Both the position numbers and the translations under genes were made by a program. From Streptomyces sp. man185 (GTDB taxonomy: Bacteria > Actinomycetota > Actinomycetes > Streptomycetales > Streptomycetaceae): a DNA stretch of 64,000 bases. Positions 48,468 through 56,797 of the stretch are shown in pieces. The notes under the pieces are model-generated. The model saw only the letters and a list, made by a program, of their open reading frames with translations, ran no database searches and was not told the DNA's origin. The stretch covers positions 65,361 to 129,360 of the forward strand of contig NTHE01000008.1 of NCBI GenBank assembly GCA_002551355.1, read 5' to 3'. How positions within the stretch are numbered: the stretch's first letter is position 1; the number at the start of each line of letters is the position of its first letter.

Positions 48468-48833
48468 TCAGCAGGTGGTGCCGGGGGTGGCCGCCGTCGC
48501 CCGCAGAAGGTCACGCACGAGCGTGAAGTCGATCGTCCGCGGATCGCGGAAACGCAGGCAGCCCTTGCCCATGTCGTGCGACGCCAGCCGGTCCGTGAAC
48601 GCGTCGCGGACATCCGTGCGCATCAGGTAGAACGAGATGTACTGCTTCTGGTCCGCGAAGGCGATCTCGCCCTTCCCCTCTCGCTCGTAGGAGGGCATGC
48701 CGTACGCCATCACCTCGCGGAACCCGGTCAGTTCCTCCCGGCACAGCGCGCGCACCGCCGTGAGCGCCTCCCGACGGGCCTCCGGGGCCTCGGCGAGATA
48801 CTCATCGACATTCTGCGCGCCGCTTCGGACCAT
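48468..48833 (-). CDS. DUF1801 (YdhG-like) protein
   Basis: The product is 121 residues. VDEYLAEAPEARREALTAVR, MAYGMPSYEREGKGEIAFAD, QKQYISFYLM and MGKGCLRFRDP are family blocks. Proteins of this fold include Bacillus iron chaperones; a role here is not proven. No signal peptide is present. Confidence 0.87.
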   Translation of the reverse strand: MVRSGAQNVDEYLAEAPEARREALTAVRALCREELTGFREVMAYGMPSYEREGKGEIAFADQKQYISFYLMRTDVRDAFTDRLASHDMGKGCLRFRDPRTIDFTLVRDLLRATAATPGTTC

Positions 48834-48916
48834 GAGCCGATCGTACGGCGCATCCGGCCGGCCCGGCGGTGTGTCGCACCCCGGGGACCTCGTCCCCGGT
48901 GAGCGAAAGTGGGCCG

Positions 48917-49426
48917 ATGAACACCGCAGGCATGCTGGCCGAAGCGTTCGACCGGGTCGGGGAGGCAGTCCACGCGGCCGTCGAGGGGCTCCCGCCCGAC
49001 GACCTCAACGCCCGGATCGACGAGGGAGCCAACTCCATCTCCTGGCTCGTCTGGCATCTCACCCGCGTTCAGGACGACCACATCGCCGACGCCGCCGGAA
49101 CGGGACAGATCTGGCTCACCGAGGGCTGGGCCGACCGCTTCGGGCTCCCGCTCGACGCGACGGACACCGGCTACGGGCACGGCGGCGACGAGGTCGCCGC
49201 CGTCCGCGTGGACTCCGCAGAACCCCTCCTCGGCTACTTCGACGCCGTGCAGGAGCGGACGCTCGACTTCGTCGCGGGACTGGAGGGCCACGCCCTCGAC
49301 CGGATCGTCGACGCGGGCTGGTCGCCCCCGGTGACCCTGGGCGTCCGGCTGATCAGCGTCGTCGCCGAGGATCTCCAGCACGCGGGCCAGGCCGCCTACG
49401 TCCGCGGAGTGCTCGGACGGGCCTGA
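48917..49426 (+). CDS. DinB-family/DUF664-type protein
   Basis: The product is 169 residues. The helical bundle pattern includes SISWLVWHLTRVQDDHIAD (His residues) and VVAEDLQHAGQAAYVRG, giving the three putative metal ligands. Together with the protein at 42763 it is one of two such proteins here. It probably uses mycothiol or another thiol; substrates are unknown. Confidence 0.85.
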   Translation: MNTAGMLAEAFDRVGEAVHAAVEGLPPDDLNARIDEGANSISWLVWHLTRVQDDHIADAAGTGQIWLTEGWADRFGLPLDATDTGYGHGGDEVAAVRVDSAEPLLGYFDAVQERTLDFVAGLEGHALDRIVDAGWSPPVTLGVRLISVVAEDLQHAGQAAYVRGVLGRA

Positions 49427-49539
49427 GGCCGGAGCGCGTGGGCCCGGCCCGCACAGACCCGTGCACAGTCCCACCGGCGGTGCCATACTCGAAGGAAATC
49501 GGCCGGACAGGCAGTGTGAGCGTCCGAAAGGTGACCGTC

Positions 49540-49830
49540 ATGAGCTGGGCATCCTGGACGACCAGCGGGGTCTACACGGGCACCGGCGGAGTGCGCACCG
49601 AAGAAGCGGGCATCTTGAGCGGCGACGTCACCGTGCACACGACGTGGTTCGACGGACAGGCGTCGGTGGCCGTTCAGTACAGCGGCTCCTCCGACTGGTT
49701 CACGCTTGTGGGCAGCCCCGTGCCCTGCCCCTCCGAGGAGGAGAGCCGTACCTTCCACCAGAGCGTCGTCGAAGCCGTGCGCGCCGGAGAGGGAGCGAGA
49801 GTCCCGCCCGTCGGTGCGGAACCCGCGTAG
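49540..49830 (+). CDS. Small protein of unknown function
   Basis: The product is 96 residues from the ATG at 49540, with GAAAGG eight bases upstream. MSWASWTTSGVYTGTGGVRT, VHTTWFDGQASVAVQYSGSS and a strand-rich middle are seen. There is no signal peptide. I do not recognise it. It lies upstream of signal peptidase I, which begins 94 bp after the stop. Confidence 0.65.
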   Translation: MSWASWTTSGVYTGTGGVRTEEAGILSGDVTVHTTWFDGQASVAVQYSGSSDWFTLVGSPVPCPSEEESRTFHQSVVEAVRAGEGARVPPVGAEPA

Positions 49831-49924
49831 CGTCCGCCCCTGCGCTCGACGCCCCATAGAGTGGATCACCGGACCCGTCCCCCGAGGACGGGCACAGGCG
49901 GTTCACGGGGCGAGGAGCGGTGCC

Positions 49925-50629
49925 ATGGGGCGTGCGGGAACGCGGCGGTCGAGGACGCGGAAGAACCGGCCGTTCTGGGTGGAGCTGCCGCTCCTGATCG
50001 GCATGGCCCTCGTGCTGGCCCTGCTCATCAAGACGTTCCTGGTGCAGGCCTTCTCCATCCCCTCCGACTCCATGCAGAACACCCTCCAGCAGGGCGACCG
50101 GGTTCTGGTCGACAAGCTGACCCCCTGGTTCGGGCCGGAGCCGGAACGCGGCGAGGTGATCGTCTTCCACGACCCGGCCGACTGGCTCGCCGGTATGCCC
50201 GTGGACGAGCCCAACACCGTGCAGAAGGTTCTGAGCTTCATCGGCGTGATGCCCTCCGCCGAGGAGAAGGACCTCATCAAGCGGGTCATCGGCGTCGGCG
50301 GCGACACCGTTGAGTGCGCGGGCGACGGGCCGGTGAAGGTCAACGGCACCGCCCTGGACGAGCCGTACGTCTTCCCCGGCAACACCCCGTGCAGCAACGA
50401 CGAGGACGGCGGCCGGTTCAAGGTCACCGTGCCCGACGGCAAGGTCTGGGTGATGGGGGACCACCGCCAGGCCTCCGCGGACTCCCGTTACCACCAGGAC
50501 GACCCCAACGAGGGGATGGTCCCGGTCGACGAGGTCGTCGGCCGGGCCGTCGTCGTCGCCTGGCCGATCGACCGCTGGGCCACCCTGCCGGTGCCCGAGA
50601 CCTTCAAGAACGTGCCCGGCGGGCCCTGA
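49925..50629 (+). CDS. lepB: Type I signal peptidase
   Basis: The product is 234 residues with GAGGAG upstream. One N-terminal membrane anchor (LPLLIGMALVLALLIKTFLV) leads to the catalytic S49 in IPSDSMQNTLQQGDRVLVDK. The general-base K119 lies in KRVIGVGGD, and GDHRQASADSR is box E. It removes Sec and Tat signal peptides on the outer face of the membrane. It is a single copy here, not in the usual multi-sip cluster, and converges on the phosphatase gene with a 3-bp gap. Confidence 0.95.
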   Translation: MGRAGTRRSRTRKNRPFWVELPLLIGMALVLALLIKTFLVQAFSIPSDSMQNTLQQGDRVLVDKLTPWFGPEPERGEVIVFHDPADWLAGMPVDEPNTVQKVLSFIGVMPSAEEKDLIKRVIGVGGDTVECAGDGPVKVNGTALDEPYVFPGNTPCSNDEDGGRFKVTVPDGKVWVMGDHRQASADSRYHQDDPNEGMVPVDEVVGRAVVVAWPIDRWATLPVPETFKNVPGGP

Positions 50630-50632
50630 TGC

Positions 50633-51067
50633 TCAGCGGCTCGTGAAGTTCCGTACGTACCGGCGCTGCCAGGGCGTTTCCACCGCCCGCGGGTGGTAGC
50701 CGGCCCGCACGAACGCCACCGCCTCCTCGGCGGGCACCCCGTCCAGGACGGCCAGGCAGGCCAGGGCCGTCCCGGTGCGGCCCATCCCGCCGCCGCAGGC
50801 CACCTCGACCCGCTCGCCGGCCGCCCGGTCCCACACCTCCTTGAGCAGGACTCGCGCCGCCTCCCGGTCCGCCGGGAGCCGGAAGTCCGGCCACCGCAGC
50901 CACCGCGACTCCCAGGCGACCGGGGGCGGCGTCCGGCCCAGCAGATGGACGGCGAAGTCCGGTACGGGGCCCGGGGGCAGCGGCTTGCGCAGGCCCCGGC
51001 CCCGCACCAGCCGTCCGGAGGGCAGGGTCAGGACGGCCGGGTCGGCGGCGTTCCAGTGTTCGATCAC
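50633..51067 (-). CDS. Small PTP/dual-specificity-like phosphatase
   Basis: The product is 144 residues. The P-loop CGGGMGRTG supplies C91 and R97 of CX5R, and WPDF with D61 could be the general acid. It is shorter than most PTPs (150-250), though in range for minimal DSP-like enzymes. It could dephosphorylate proteins or small phosphoesters in the cytoplasm. It is not in an operon with a kinase. Confidence 0.85.
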   Translation of the reverse strand: MIEHWNAADPAVLTLPSGRLVRGRGLRKPLPPGPVPDFAVHLLGRTPPPVAWESRWLRWPDFRLPADREAARVLLKEVWDRAAGERVEVACGGGMGRTGTALACLAVLDGVPAEEAVAFVRAGYHPRAVETPWQRRYVRNFTSR

Positions 51068-51127
51068 GTCCCCAACCTAGTGATCCGGCAGGCGTAGGGG
51101 GAGCGCATTCGGGCAGAGCCCGGCGGG

Positions 51128-51400
51128 TCAGGCGGCGGCGTCGAGATCCTGCGCGAGCAGCTCCGCCAGCTCCTCGACCGCCGCCCGCGCCCCGTCGCCC
51201 TCGGCGCTGAGGACCACGGTCTCCCCGTACGGCGCCGCCAGGGCCAGCACCGCGAGCATGCTGCGGGCGTCGACCGGGTCGCGGCCCTCGCGGGCGATGG
51301 TCACCTTGACCGGCTGGCGGGCGGCGGCCTTGACGAACAGCGACGCCGGACGGGCGTGCAGCCCGCTGCGGGAGGCTATGGCGACGGTCTGCTGGTGCAT
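51128..51400 (-). CDS. ptsH: PTS phosphocarrier HPr
   Basis: The product is 90 residues. SRSGLHARPAS contains the phosphorylated H15, and the regulatory Ser region DARSMLAVLALAAPYG is conserved. GAGGAG is seven bases upstream. It passes phosphate from enzyme I to EIIA domains; it sits 52 bp after fruA and is likely cotranscribed with it. Enzyme I and crr are not in the window. Confidence 0.95.
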   Translation of the reverse strand: MHQQTVAIASRSGLHARPASLFVKAAARQPVKVTIAREGRDPVDARSMLAVLALAAPYGETVVLSAEGDGARAAVEELAELLAQDLDAAA

Positions 51401-51452
51401 GGATCACTCCTCGGTGAGGGACTGCGGGTTCGTGTGCGGGGTGTTCGGGTGT

Positions 51453-53465
51453 TCAGGCGGTGACCGTGACCCGGGAGTCCTCGGAGCCCGTGGCCCCGGC
51501 CTCCCCGGCCCTGTCCGGTGCCGCCCGGCGTGCGCCCTTGAGCAGGACGACGAGTGCGGTCGCCACCAGCGTTCCGGCGGCGATGGCGAGCAGGTAGAGG
51601 AACGGCTCGCCGATCAGCGGGACGACGAAGACTCCGCCGTGCGGAGCGCGCAGGGTCGCGCCGAAGGCCATCGACAGGGCGCCGGTGACCGCGCCTCCCG
51701 CCATCACCGACGGGATGACCCGCAGCGGATCGGCGGCGGCGAACGGGATCGCGCCCTCGGTGATGAACGAGGCGCCCAGCACCCAGGCCGCCCGGCCGTT
51801 CTCCCGCTCGGTCTTCGTGAACAGCTTCTTGCGCACGGTGGTGGCGAGCGCCAGCGCCAGCGGCGGCACCATCCCGGCCGCCATGACCGCGGCCATCACC
51901 TTGAGGCTGCCGTCGGTCGGATCGGCGAGACCGCCGACCGCGAAGGCGTAGGCCACCTTGTTCAGCGGGCCGCCCATGTCGAAGCACATCATCAGGCCGA
52001 GGACGACGCCGAGGATCACCGCGTTGGAGCCCGACAGGCCGTTCAGCCAGTCCGTGAGCGCGCTCTGCAACGAGGCGATGGGCTTGCCGACCACGATGAA
52101 CATCAGGAAGCCCACGACCGTCGACGCGATCAAGGGGATCACCAGGACCGGCATGATCCCGCGCAGCGTCGCGTGGACCGGGACCCGCTGGACAGCCATG
52201 ACCACCGCACCGGCCAGCAGACCGGCGACCAGACCGCCGAGGAATCCGGCGTTCACCGTGAGCGCGATGGCCCCGCCGACGAATCCGGGCACCAGCGCCG
52301 GCCGGTCAGCCATCCCGTACGCGATGTACCCGGCCAGCACCGGCACCAGGAACGCGAAGGCCGCCGAACCGATCTGGTTGAGCAGCGCGGCCCAGCTGTC
52401 CGCCTCGCCCCAGACGAAGTGGTCGGCCACCGACTTGGCGCTCGCTATCTCGTAGCCGCCGATGGCGAACGACAGGGCGATCAGCAGACCGCCCGCCGCG
52501 ACGAACGGCACCATGTAGCTCACGCCGGACATCAGATACGTACGCAGTCGGACGCCGAAGTGCGCGTGGTCCGCGCCGGATCCATCCCCGTCGCCGGAGT
52601 CCGTGCTGCCGTCGGCCTCGGACACGGCGACGGTCTCCCCGCGCTCCGCCTTGCGGCGGGCCTCGGCGATCAGCTCGGCGGGACGGTTGATGCCCGCCTT
52701 CACCCCGACGTCCACCAGCGGCTTGCCGCGGAAGCGGGCCTTCTCCCGGACCTCCACGTCATGCGCCCAGATCACGGCGTCCGCCGCCGCGACGACGCTC
52801 GGGTCCAGCTTCTTGAAGCCGGCCGAGCCCTGGGTCTCCACCGTCACCTCGACACCCTCGGCGCGGCCCGCCGCGGCCAGGGACTCGGCGGCCATGTAGG
52901 TGTGGGCGATGCCGGTGGGGCAGGAGGTGACGGCGACGATCCGGAAAGGGGCGCTCTCGGCCGCGTCCGAGGTCTCGGCCCCGGCTTCCGCCTCGGTCGC
53001 TGCCGTCTCCGCCTGCGCCGTCGGCTCCTCGCCCCGGATCAGTGCGGCCACCGCCGCCCGATCCGTTCCGGCGCGCAGCGCGGCGGTGAACTCCGGGTCC
53101 ATCAGCCTGCGGGCCAGCCCCGAGAGGATGGTGAGGTGATCGTCGTCCGCGCCGGCCGGTGCGGCGATGAGGAAGATCAGGTCGGCCGGGCCGTCGGCCG
53201 CGCCGAAGTCGATGCCCGCCGCGCTGCGCCCGAAGGCCAGCGTCGGTGCGCTCACGTGTTCGCTGCGGCAGTGCGGGATACCGATGCCGCCGTCGAGGCC
53301 GGTCGGCATCTGCGCCTCGCGGGCGGCGACGTCGGCCAGGAAGCCGTCGAGATCGGTGACACGGTGCGCGGCCACCATCCGCTCGGCGAGCGACCTCGCG
53401 GCGGCGTCCTTCGTTGCGGCGGACAGATCGAGGTCGACCAGTTCCGCGGTGATCAGCTCACTCAT
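51453..53465 (-). CDS. fruA: Fructose PTS permease, IIABC fusion
   Basis: The product is 670 residues with domain order IIA (about 1-145; H65 in GIPHCRS), linker, IIB (about 173-275; C182 in TSCPTGIAHT), acidic linker and IIC (about 310-650, multi-spanning, with ITEGAIPFAAADP). It imports fructose as fructose 1-phosphate. AAGGAG precedes the ATG. The 120-bp gap to fruK holds no obvious terminator, so it is part of the fruRKA operon. Confidence 0.97.
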   Translation of the reverse strand: MSELITAELVDLDLSAATKDAAARSLAERMVAAHRVTDLDGFLADVAAREAQMPTGLDGGIGIPHCRSEHVSAPTLAFGRSAAGIDFGAADGPADLIFLIAAPAGADDDHLTILSGLARRLMDPEFTAALRAGTDRAAVAALIRGEEPTAQAETAATEAEAGAETSDAAESAPFRIVAVTSCPTGIAHTYMAAESLAAAGRAEGVEVTVETQGSAGFKKLDPSVVAAADAVIWAHDVEVREKARFRGKPLVDVGVKAGINRPAELIAEARRKAERGETVAVSEADGSTDSGDGDGSGADHAHFGVRLRTYLMSGVSYMVPFVAAGGLLIALSFAIGGYEIASAKSVADHFVWGEADSWAALLNQIGSAAFAFLVPVLAGYIAYGMADRPALVPGFVGGAIALTVNAGFLGGLVAGLLAGAVVMAVQRVPVHATLRGIMPVLVIPLIASTVVGFLMFIVVGKPIASLQSALTDWLNGLSGSNAVILGVVLGLMMCFDMGGPLNKVAYAFAVGGLADPTDGSLKVMAAVMAAGMVPPLALALATTVRKKLFTKTERENGRAAWVLGASFITEGAIPFAAADPLRVIPSVMAGGAVTGALSMAFGATLRAPHGGVFVVPLIGEPFLYLLAIAAGTLVATALVVLLKGARRAAPDRAGEAGATGSEDSRVTVTA

Positions 53466-53585
53466 CGCGGTGCTCCTTGCTCGGGGACCGCCGTGCGGCG
53501 GCTCGGGGGGACGGGGCGGAGCTCGCGTACGGGTGGGGTCCGTACGGGAGGTGCGGGGACGGCGGGGTGCTCGTGGTGACGGGGG

Positions 53586-54533
53586 TCATGGGGCGGGCTC
53601 GTTCAGCGCGCGGTCCAGCGGTACGTCGGAGGTCGTCACGACCGACGCCAGATCGAGGTCCGCCGGGGTGGGCATGAGGCTCCCGGCCAGCTGCACGGCC
53701 GCGGCTCCGTGGGCGACGGCCGAGGTGAGCGCTTCCGGTCCCTGCCCGCCCGCCGCCAGGAAGCCGGCCAGGGAGGCGTCCCCGGCGCCGACATTGCTGC
53801 GGACGGCGGCCACCGGGGCGGTGGCGAAGTACGCGCCCGACGCCTCGACCAGCAGCTGCCCGTCGGCGCCCAGACTCGCCAGCACCGACCGGGCACCGCG
53901 CTCGCGCAGCTCCTCGGCGGCCTTCAGCGCGTCGCCCACCGTGGCGAGCGGCCTGCCGACGGCCTCGGCGAGCTCCTGGGCGTTGGGCTTGATCACGTCG
54001 GGTCCCCGGTCCAGGGCGGCGGTCAGCGCCGCTCCGGAGGTGTCCAGCGCGATCCGCGCCCCGGCCCGGTGGCTCCGCTCGACCAGCTCCGCGTACCACT
54101 GCGGCGGCAGTCCGCGCGGGAGGCTCCCGCAGCAGGCGATCCAGTCGGCGGCTGACGAACGGACCCGCACCGCTTCGAGGACGTCCTCCGCCTCGGCCGG
54201 ACTCAGTTCGGGACCCGCCGCGTTGACCTTGGTCAGGGTGCCGTCGGGTTCGACGAGCGTGACGTTGATCCGGGTGTTCCCGGCGATCGGCACACCGGCG
54301 GACTCGATGCCCAGCTCGCCGAGCAGCCGGGTGAGCAGGGCGCCCTCCGGACCGCCCACCGGCGCGACGGCGACAGTGCGGTGCCCGGCCGCCGCGACCG
54401 CGCGGGAGACGTTGACGCCCTTGCCGCCCGGGTCGACGCGGTCCGCCGTGGCGCGCAGCACGGTGCCGCGGGTCAGGCCGGGCAACTCGTAGGTCCGGTC
54501 CAGGCTGGGGTTGGGGGTGACGGTGAGGATCAT
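53586..54533 (-). CDS. fruK: 1-phosphofructokinase
   Basis: The product is 315 residues of the PfkB/ribokinase fold. DPGGKGVNVSRAVAAAGH is the N-terminal signature and SNVGAGDASLAGFLAAGG carries the catalytic Asp (GAGD). It makes fructose 1,6-bisphosphate from fructose 1-phosphate produced by FruA. Its ATG overlaps the fruR stop (ATGA), so it is translationally coupled. Confidence 0.96.
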   Translation of the reverse strand: MILTVTPNPSLDRTYELPGLTRGTVLRATADRVDPGGKGVNVSRAVAAAGHRTVAVAPVGGPEGALLTRLLGELGIESAGVPIAGNTRINVTLVEPDGTLTKVNAAGPELSPAEAEDVLEAVRVRSSAADWIACCGSLPRGLPPQWYAELVERSHRAGARIALDTSGAALTAALDRGPDVIKPNAQELAEAVGRPLATVGDALKAAEELRERGARSVLASLGADGQLLVEASGAYFATAPVAAVRSNVGAGDASLAGFLAAGGQGPEALTSAVAHGAAAVQLAGSLMPTPADLDLASVVTTSDVPLDRALNEPAP

Positions 54534-55291
54534 GCGCGTACTACTTCCGTGCCCCGGTTCTCGATGGAGCGGGCGTCTTCGGGGCTGAGGCCCGTGTCGG
54601 TGATGAGCAGGTCCACATCGGTGAGATCGCCGAAGCGGGCGAAGTGCTCCTGCCCGAACTTGCCGGAGTCGGCGAGCAGGACGACCCGGCGGGCCGCCCT
54701 GATCACGGCCCGCTTCACCGCGGCCTCGGCGAGGTCGGGCGTGGTCAGACCGCTGTCGGGGGCGAAGCCGTTGGTGGCGAGGAAGACCACGTCGGCGTTG
54801 ATCTCCGCGTACGAACCCAGCGCCCAGGCGTCGACCGCCGCGCGGGTACGGTGCCGGACCCGGCCGCCCACCAGATGCAGCGCGATGCCGGGGTGGTCGG
54901 CGAGACGGGCGGCCACCGGCAGCGCGTGCGTCACGACGGTCAGTGTCGCGTCGACGGGAACGGCGGCTGCCAGCCGAGCGGTGGTGGTCCCGGCGTCGAC
55001 GATCACATTGCCGTCGGCGGGCAGCTCGGCGAGGGCGGCCTGTGCGATGCGGTCCTTCTCGTCGGCGGAGAGGGCGTCGCGCTCGGCGAGGTCGGGCTCG
55101 AAGTCGAGCCGCCCCACCGGGATCGCCCCGCCGTGCACCCGGCGCAGCAGTCCCGCCCGGTCCAGGGCCTTGAGGTCCCGCCGGACGGTCTCGGCCGTCA
55201 CCTGGAACTCCTCGGCCAGGGACAGCACGTCGACCCGGCCGCTCTCCTGGGCCAGGCGGAGGATCTCCTGCTGACGCTCCGGTGCGTACAT
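54530..55291 (-). CDS. fruR: DeoR/GlpR-family repressor of the fructose operon
   Basis: The product is 253 residues from the ATG at 55291 (MYAPERQQEIL), the usual DeoR start; an ATG at 55312 is also in frame. The HTH lies at about 6-57 (ILRLAQESGRVDVLSLAEEF, TVRRDLKALDRAGLLRRVHG), and a sugar-phosphate-binding ISOCOT-like domain follows (IVDAGTTTARLAAAV). It probably senses fructose 1-phosphate. Direct repeats at the start codon are likely its own operator. Confidence 0.94.
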   Translation of the reverse strand: MYAPERQQEILRLAQESGRVDVLSLAEEFQVTAETVRRDLKALDRAGLLRRVHGGAIPVGRLDFEPDLAERDALSADEKDRIAQAALAELPADGNVIVDAGTTTARLAAAVPVDATLTVVTHALPVAARLADHPGIALHLVGGRVRHRTRAAVDAWALGSYAEINADVVFLATNGFAPDSGLTTPDLAEAAVKRAVIRAARRVVLLADSGKFGQEHFARFGDLTDVDLLITDTGLSPEDARSIENRGTEVVRA

Positions 55292-55331
55292 GTGGTTTCG
55301 TTTCCGTTTCATGCCCGAGTCTGTGGTTTCG
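55291..55331. promoter_or_regulatory. FruR operator candidate: direct repeats TGTGGTTTCG
   Basis: Identical 10-mers at 55291-55300 and 55322-55331 start 31 bp apart, three helical turns. Between them lies GTTTCCGTTTC, a partial third copy. They cover the fruR start region. Confidence 0.6.
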
Positions 55332-55491
55332 CGCTCAGGTTACGTCCGGGGTGCGGGAATGTAAACACATTCGGGCGACGTATGGGCATGAACGGACGGG
55401 GCGGGATCCTGCAGGGTTCTCTGCCGGAGGCGAGCGCACACGAGCGGGCGGGGCGCACCGTGCACCGGTGCGTCCCGCCCGACGGGTCCGG

Positions 55492-55749
55492 TCACCGTGT
55501 GCCGGGTGAGTCCTCGCTCAGGGGGCGGGCCAGCAGGGGAGCCCCCGGGACCTGGTGGCCGCCGCTGGCGAGCATCCGCACCTCGCCCCGGTCGCTGATC
55601 TCGGCCCGGACGATTCCCGTCTCGTCCTCGTACACCGGAAACCCGCCGGCCCCCAGCCGGTCGGTCAGCCGGACGGAGACCACGTCGTCCGCGGCGCCGG
55701 ACATCTGGAAGATCAACTCGTAACGCTCGGTGTGCACCATGTGATCCAT
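55492..55749 (-). CDS. Small DUF6296-like protein
   Basis: The product is 85 residues from the ATG at 55749, which follows GGGAGG by five bases. MDHMVHTERYELIFQMSG, VVSVRLTDRLGAGGFPVYED and VRMLASGGHQVPGAP recall a small Streptomyces family annotated DUF6296. That assignment is from memory and moderate. It has no signal peptide. Confidence 0.75.
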   Translation of the reverse strand: MDHMVHTERYELIFQMSGAADDVVSVRLTDRLGAGGFPVYEDETGIVRAEISDRGEVRMLASGGHQVPGAPLLARPLSEDSPGTR

Positions 55750-55918
55750 GAAGGCCTCCCGGCCGGGCGCGGAGAATACGGCCCTGCCGCCATTGTTTCG
55801 CACCCCGGCGTCCGCCGCCCGGGGAGCGACGGCCAACGGGCGGACCCGCCCGGTCGATCGGGTGACTCCGCCCGGTAGGACAACATGACCGGAGTCCCGG
55901 GGGGCTAAGCATGCGTGC

Positions 55919-56737
55919 ATGAGACTTGAGCCTCGACGAATGAACAGTGCCTCCTCCCGTTCCCGCACTCTCAAGGCTGTCGGCGCCCTCGGCATGGCCG
56001 CAGCCACGGCCGTTCTGATGACCGGATGCGGCCAGAGCTCGGACAGCGCGACGAGCGCGGCCACCTCCGAGGCCGCGAAGGTCGTCCCGCAGAATCAGAC
56101 GACGTCGCCGTCGGCCAGCGCCCAGTTGACCGAGGACCAGCAGGAGCGCAAGGAGGTGCTCGACGCCACGAAGGTCACCTTCGACGACGCGGCCACCACC
56201 GCCATCGGCGAGGTCGCCGGGAGCAAGCTCGTCGACCTCGACCTGGAGGGTGTGGACGACGACGACAACGACCAGAGCCCCAGCCCGACCGGAACCAGCA
56301 GCCCCACGGGATCGCCGAGCCCGACCGGCTCCCCGAGCCCGACCGGAACCGGCACGTCCAGCCCGAGCGCGAGCCCGGGCGCCGACGGCCCGGTCTGGGC
56401 CGCGGAGGTCGCGGAGAAGGACGGCACGCTCCACACCGTCCGGATCAACGCGGCCGACGGCAAGGTGATCGAGGCCCGCGTCGACGCGGATCAGGACGCG
56501 GACGACAAGAAGCAGACGGCCGACCGGCTCGCCCAGGCGACCCAGACCCCGCAGCAGGCGGCCAAGGTCGCCACCGAGAAGAAGAAGGGGACGGTCACCT
56601 CCGTCAGCCTCGACGCCGACGACGGCAACGCCGTCATCTGGCAGGTCGACGTGGTCGGCTCCGACTGGAAGAAGACCACCTTCGACGTGGACGCCAAGAA
56701 CGACACCATCCTCCGCGAGGAGACCGACGAGGACTGA
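55919..56737 (+). CDS. PepSY-domain lipoprotein
   Basis: The product is 272 residues (or 265 from the ATG at 55940). The signal peptide ends in the lipobox LMTGC. Two PepSY units are seen (about 78-110 and 195-270, the latter with VTSVSLDADDGNAVIWQVDV), separated by a low-complexity SPTG-repeat linker. PepSY domains often inhibit or modulate extracytoplasmic proteases. A strong terminator follows the stop. Confidence 0.87.
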   Translation: MRLEPRRMNSASSRSRTLKAVGALGMAAATAVLMTGCGQSSDSATSAATSEAAKVVPQNQTTSPSASAQLTEDQQERKEVLDATKVTFDDAATTAIGEVAGSKLVDLDLEGVDDDDNDQSPSPTGTSSPTGSPSPTGSPSPTGTGTSSPSASPGADGPVWAAEVAEKDGTLHTVRINAADGKVIEARVDADQDADDKKQTADRLAQATQTPQQAAKVATEKKKGTVTSVSLDADDGNAVIWQVDVVGSDWKKTTFDVDAKNDTILREETDED

Positions 56738-56758
56738 CCGCCGCCCTGCCCGACCCGC

Positions 56759-56792
56759 GAAGGGGTACGCCGGACACCCGGCGTACCCCTTC
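56759..56792. terminator. Perfect 15-bp bidirectional terminator
   Basis: Arms 56759-56773 and 56778-56792 pair perfectly around ACAC, followed by CGTTTCT. It lies between convergent genes. Confidence 0.85.
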
Positions 56793-56797
56793 CGTTT

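Noticed and set aside
51258..53579. Very long plus-strand ORF opposite fruA and ptsH
   Set aside because: The product is Arg/Gly/His-rich without domains, whereas the opposite strand encodes a complete IIABC protein.
53458..54099. Minus-strand ORF across fruK and the fruK-fruA gap
   Set aside because: It is a shadow of fruK in another frame with no family motif.
56269..56370. Short GC-rich repeats resembling a CRISPR or satellite
   Set aside because: They encode the SPTG linker of the PepSY lipoprotein, and there are no spacers.
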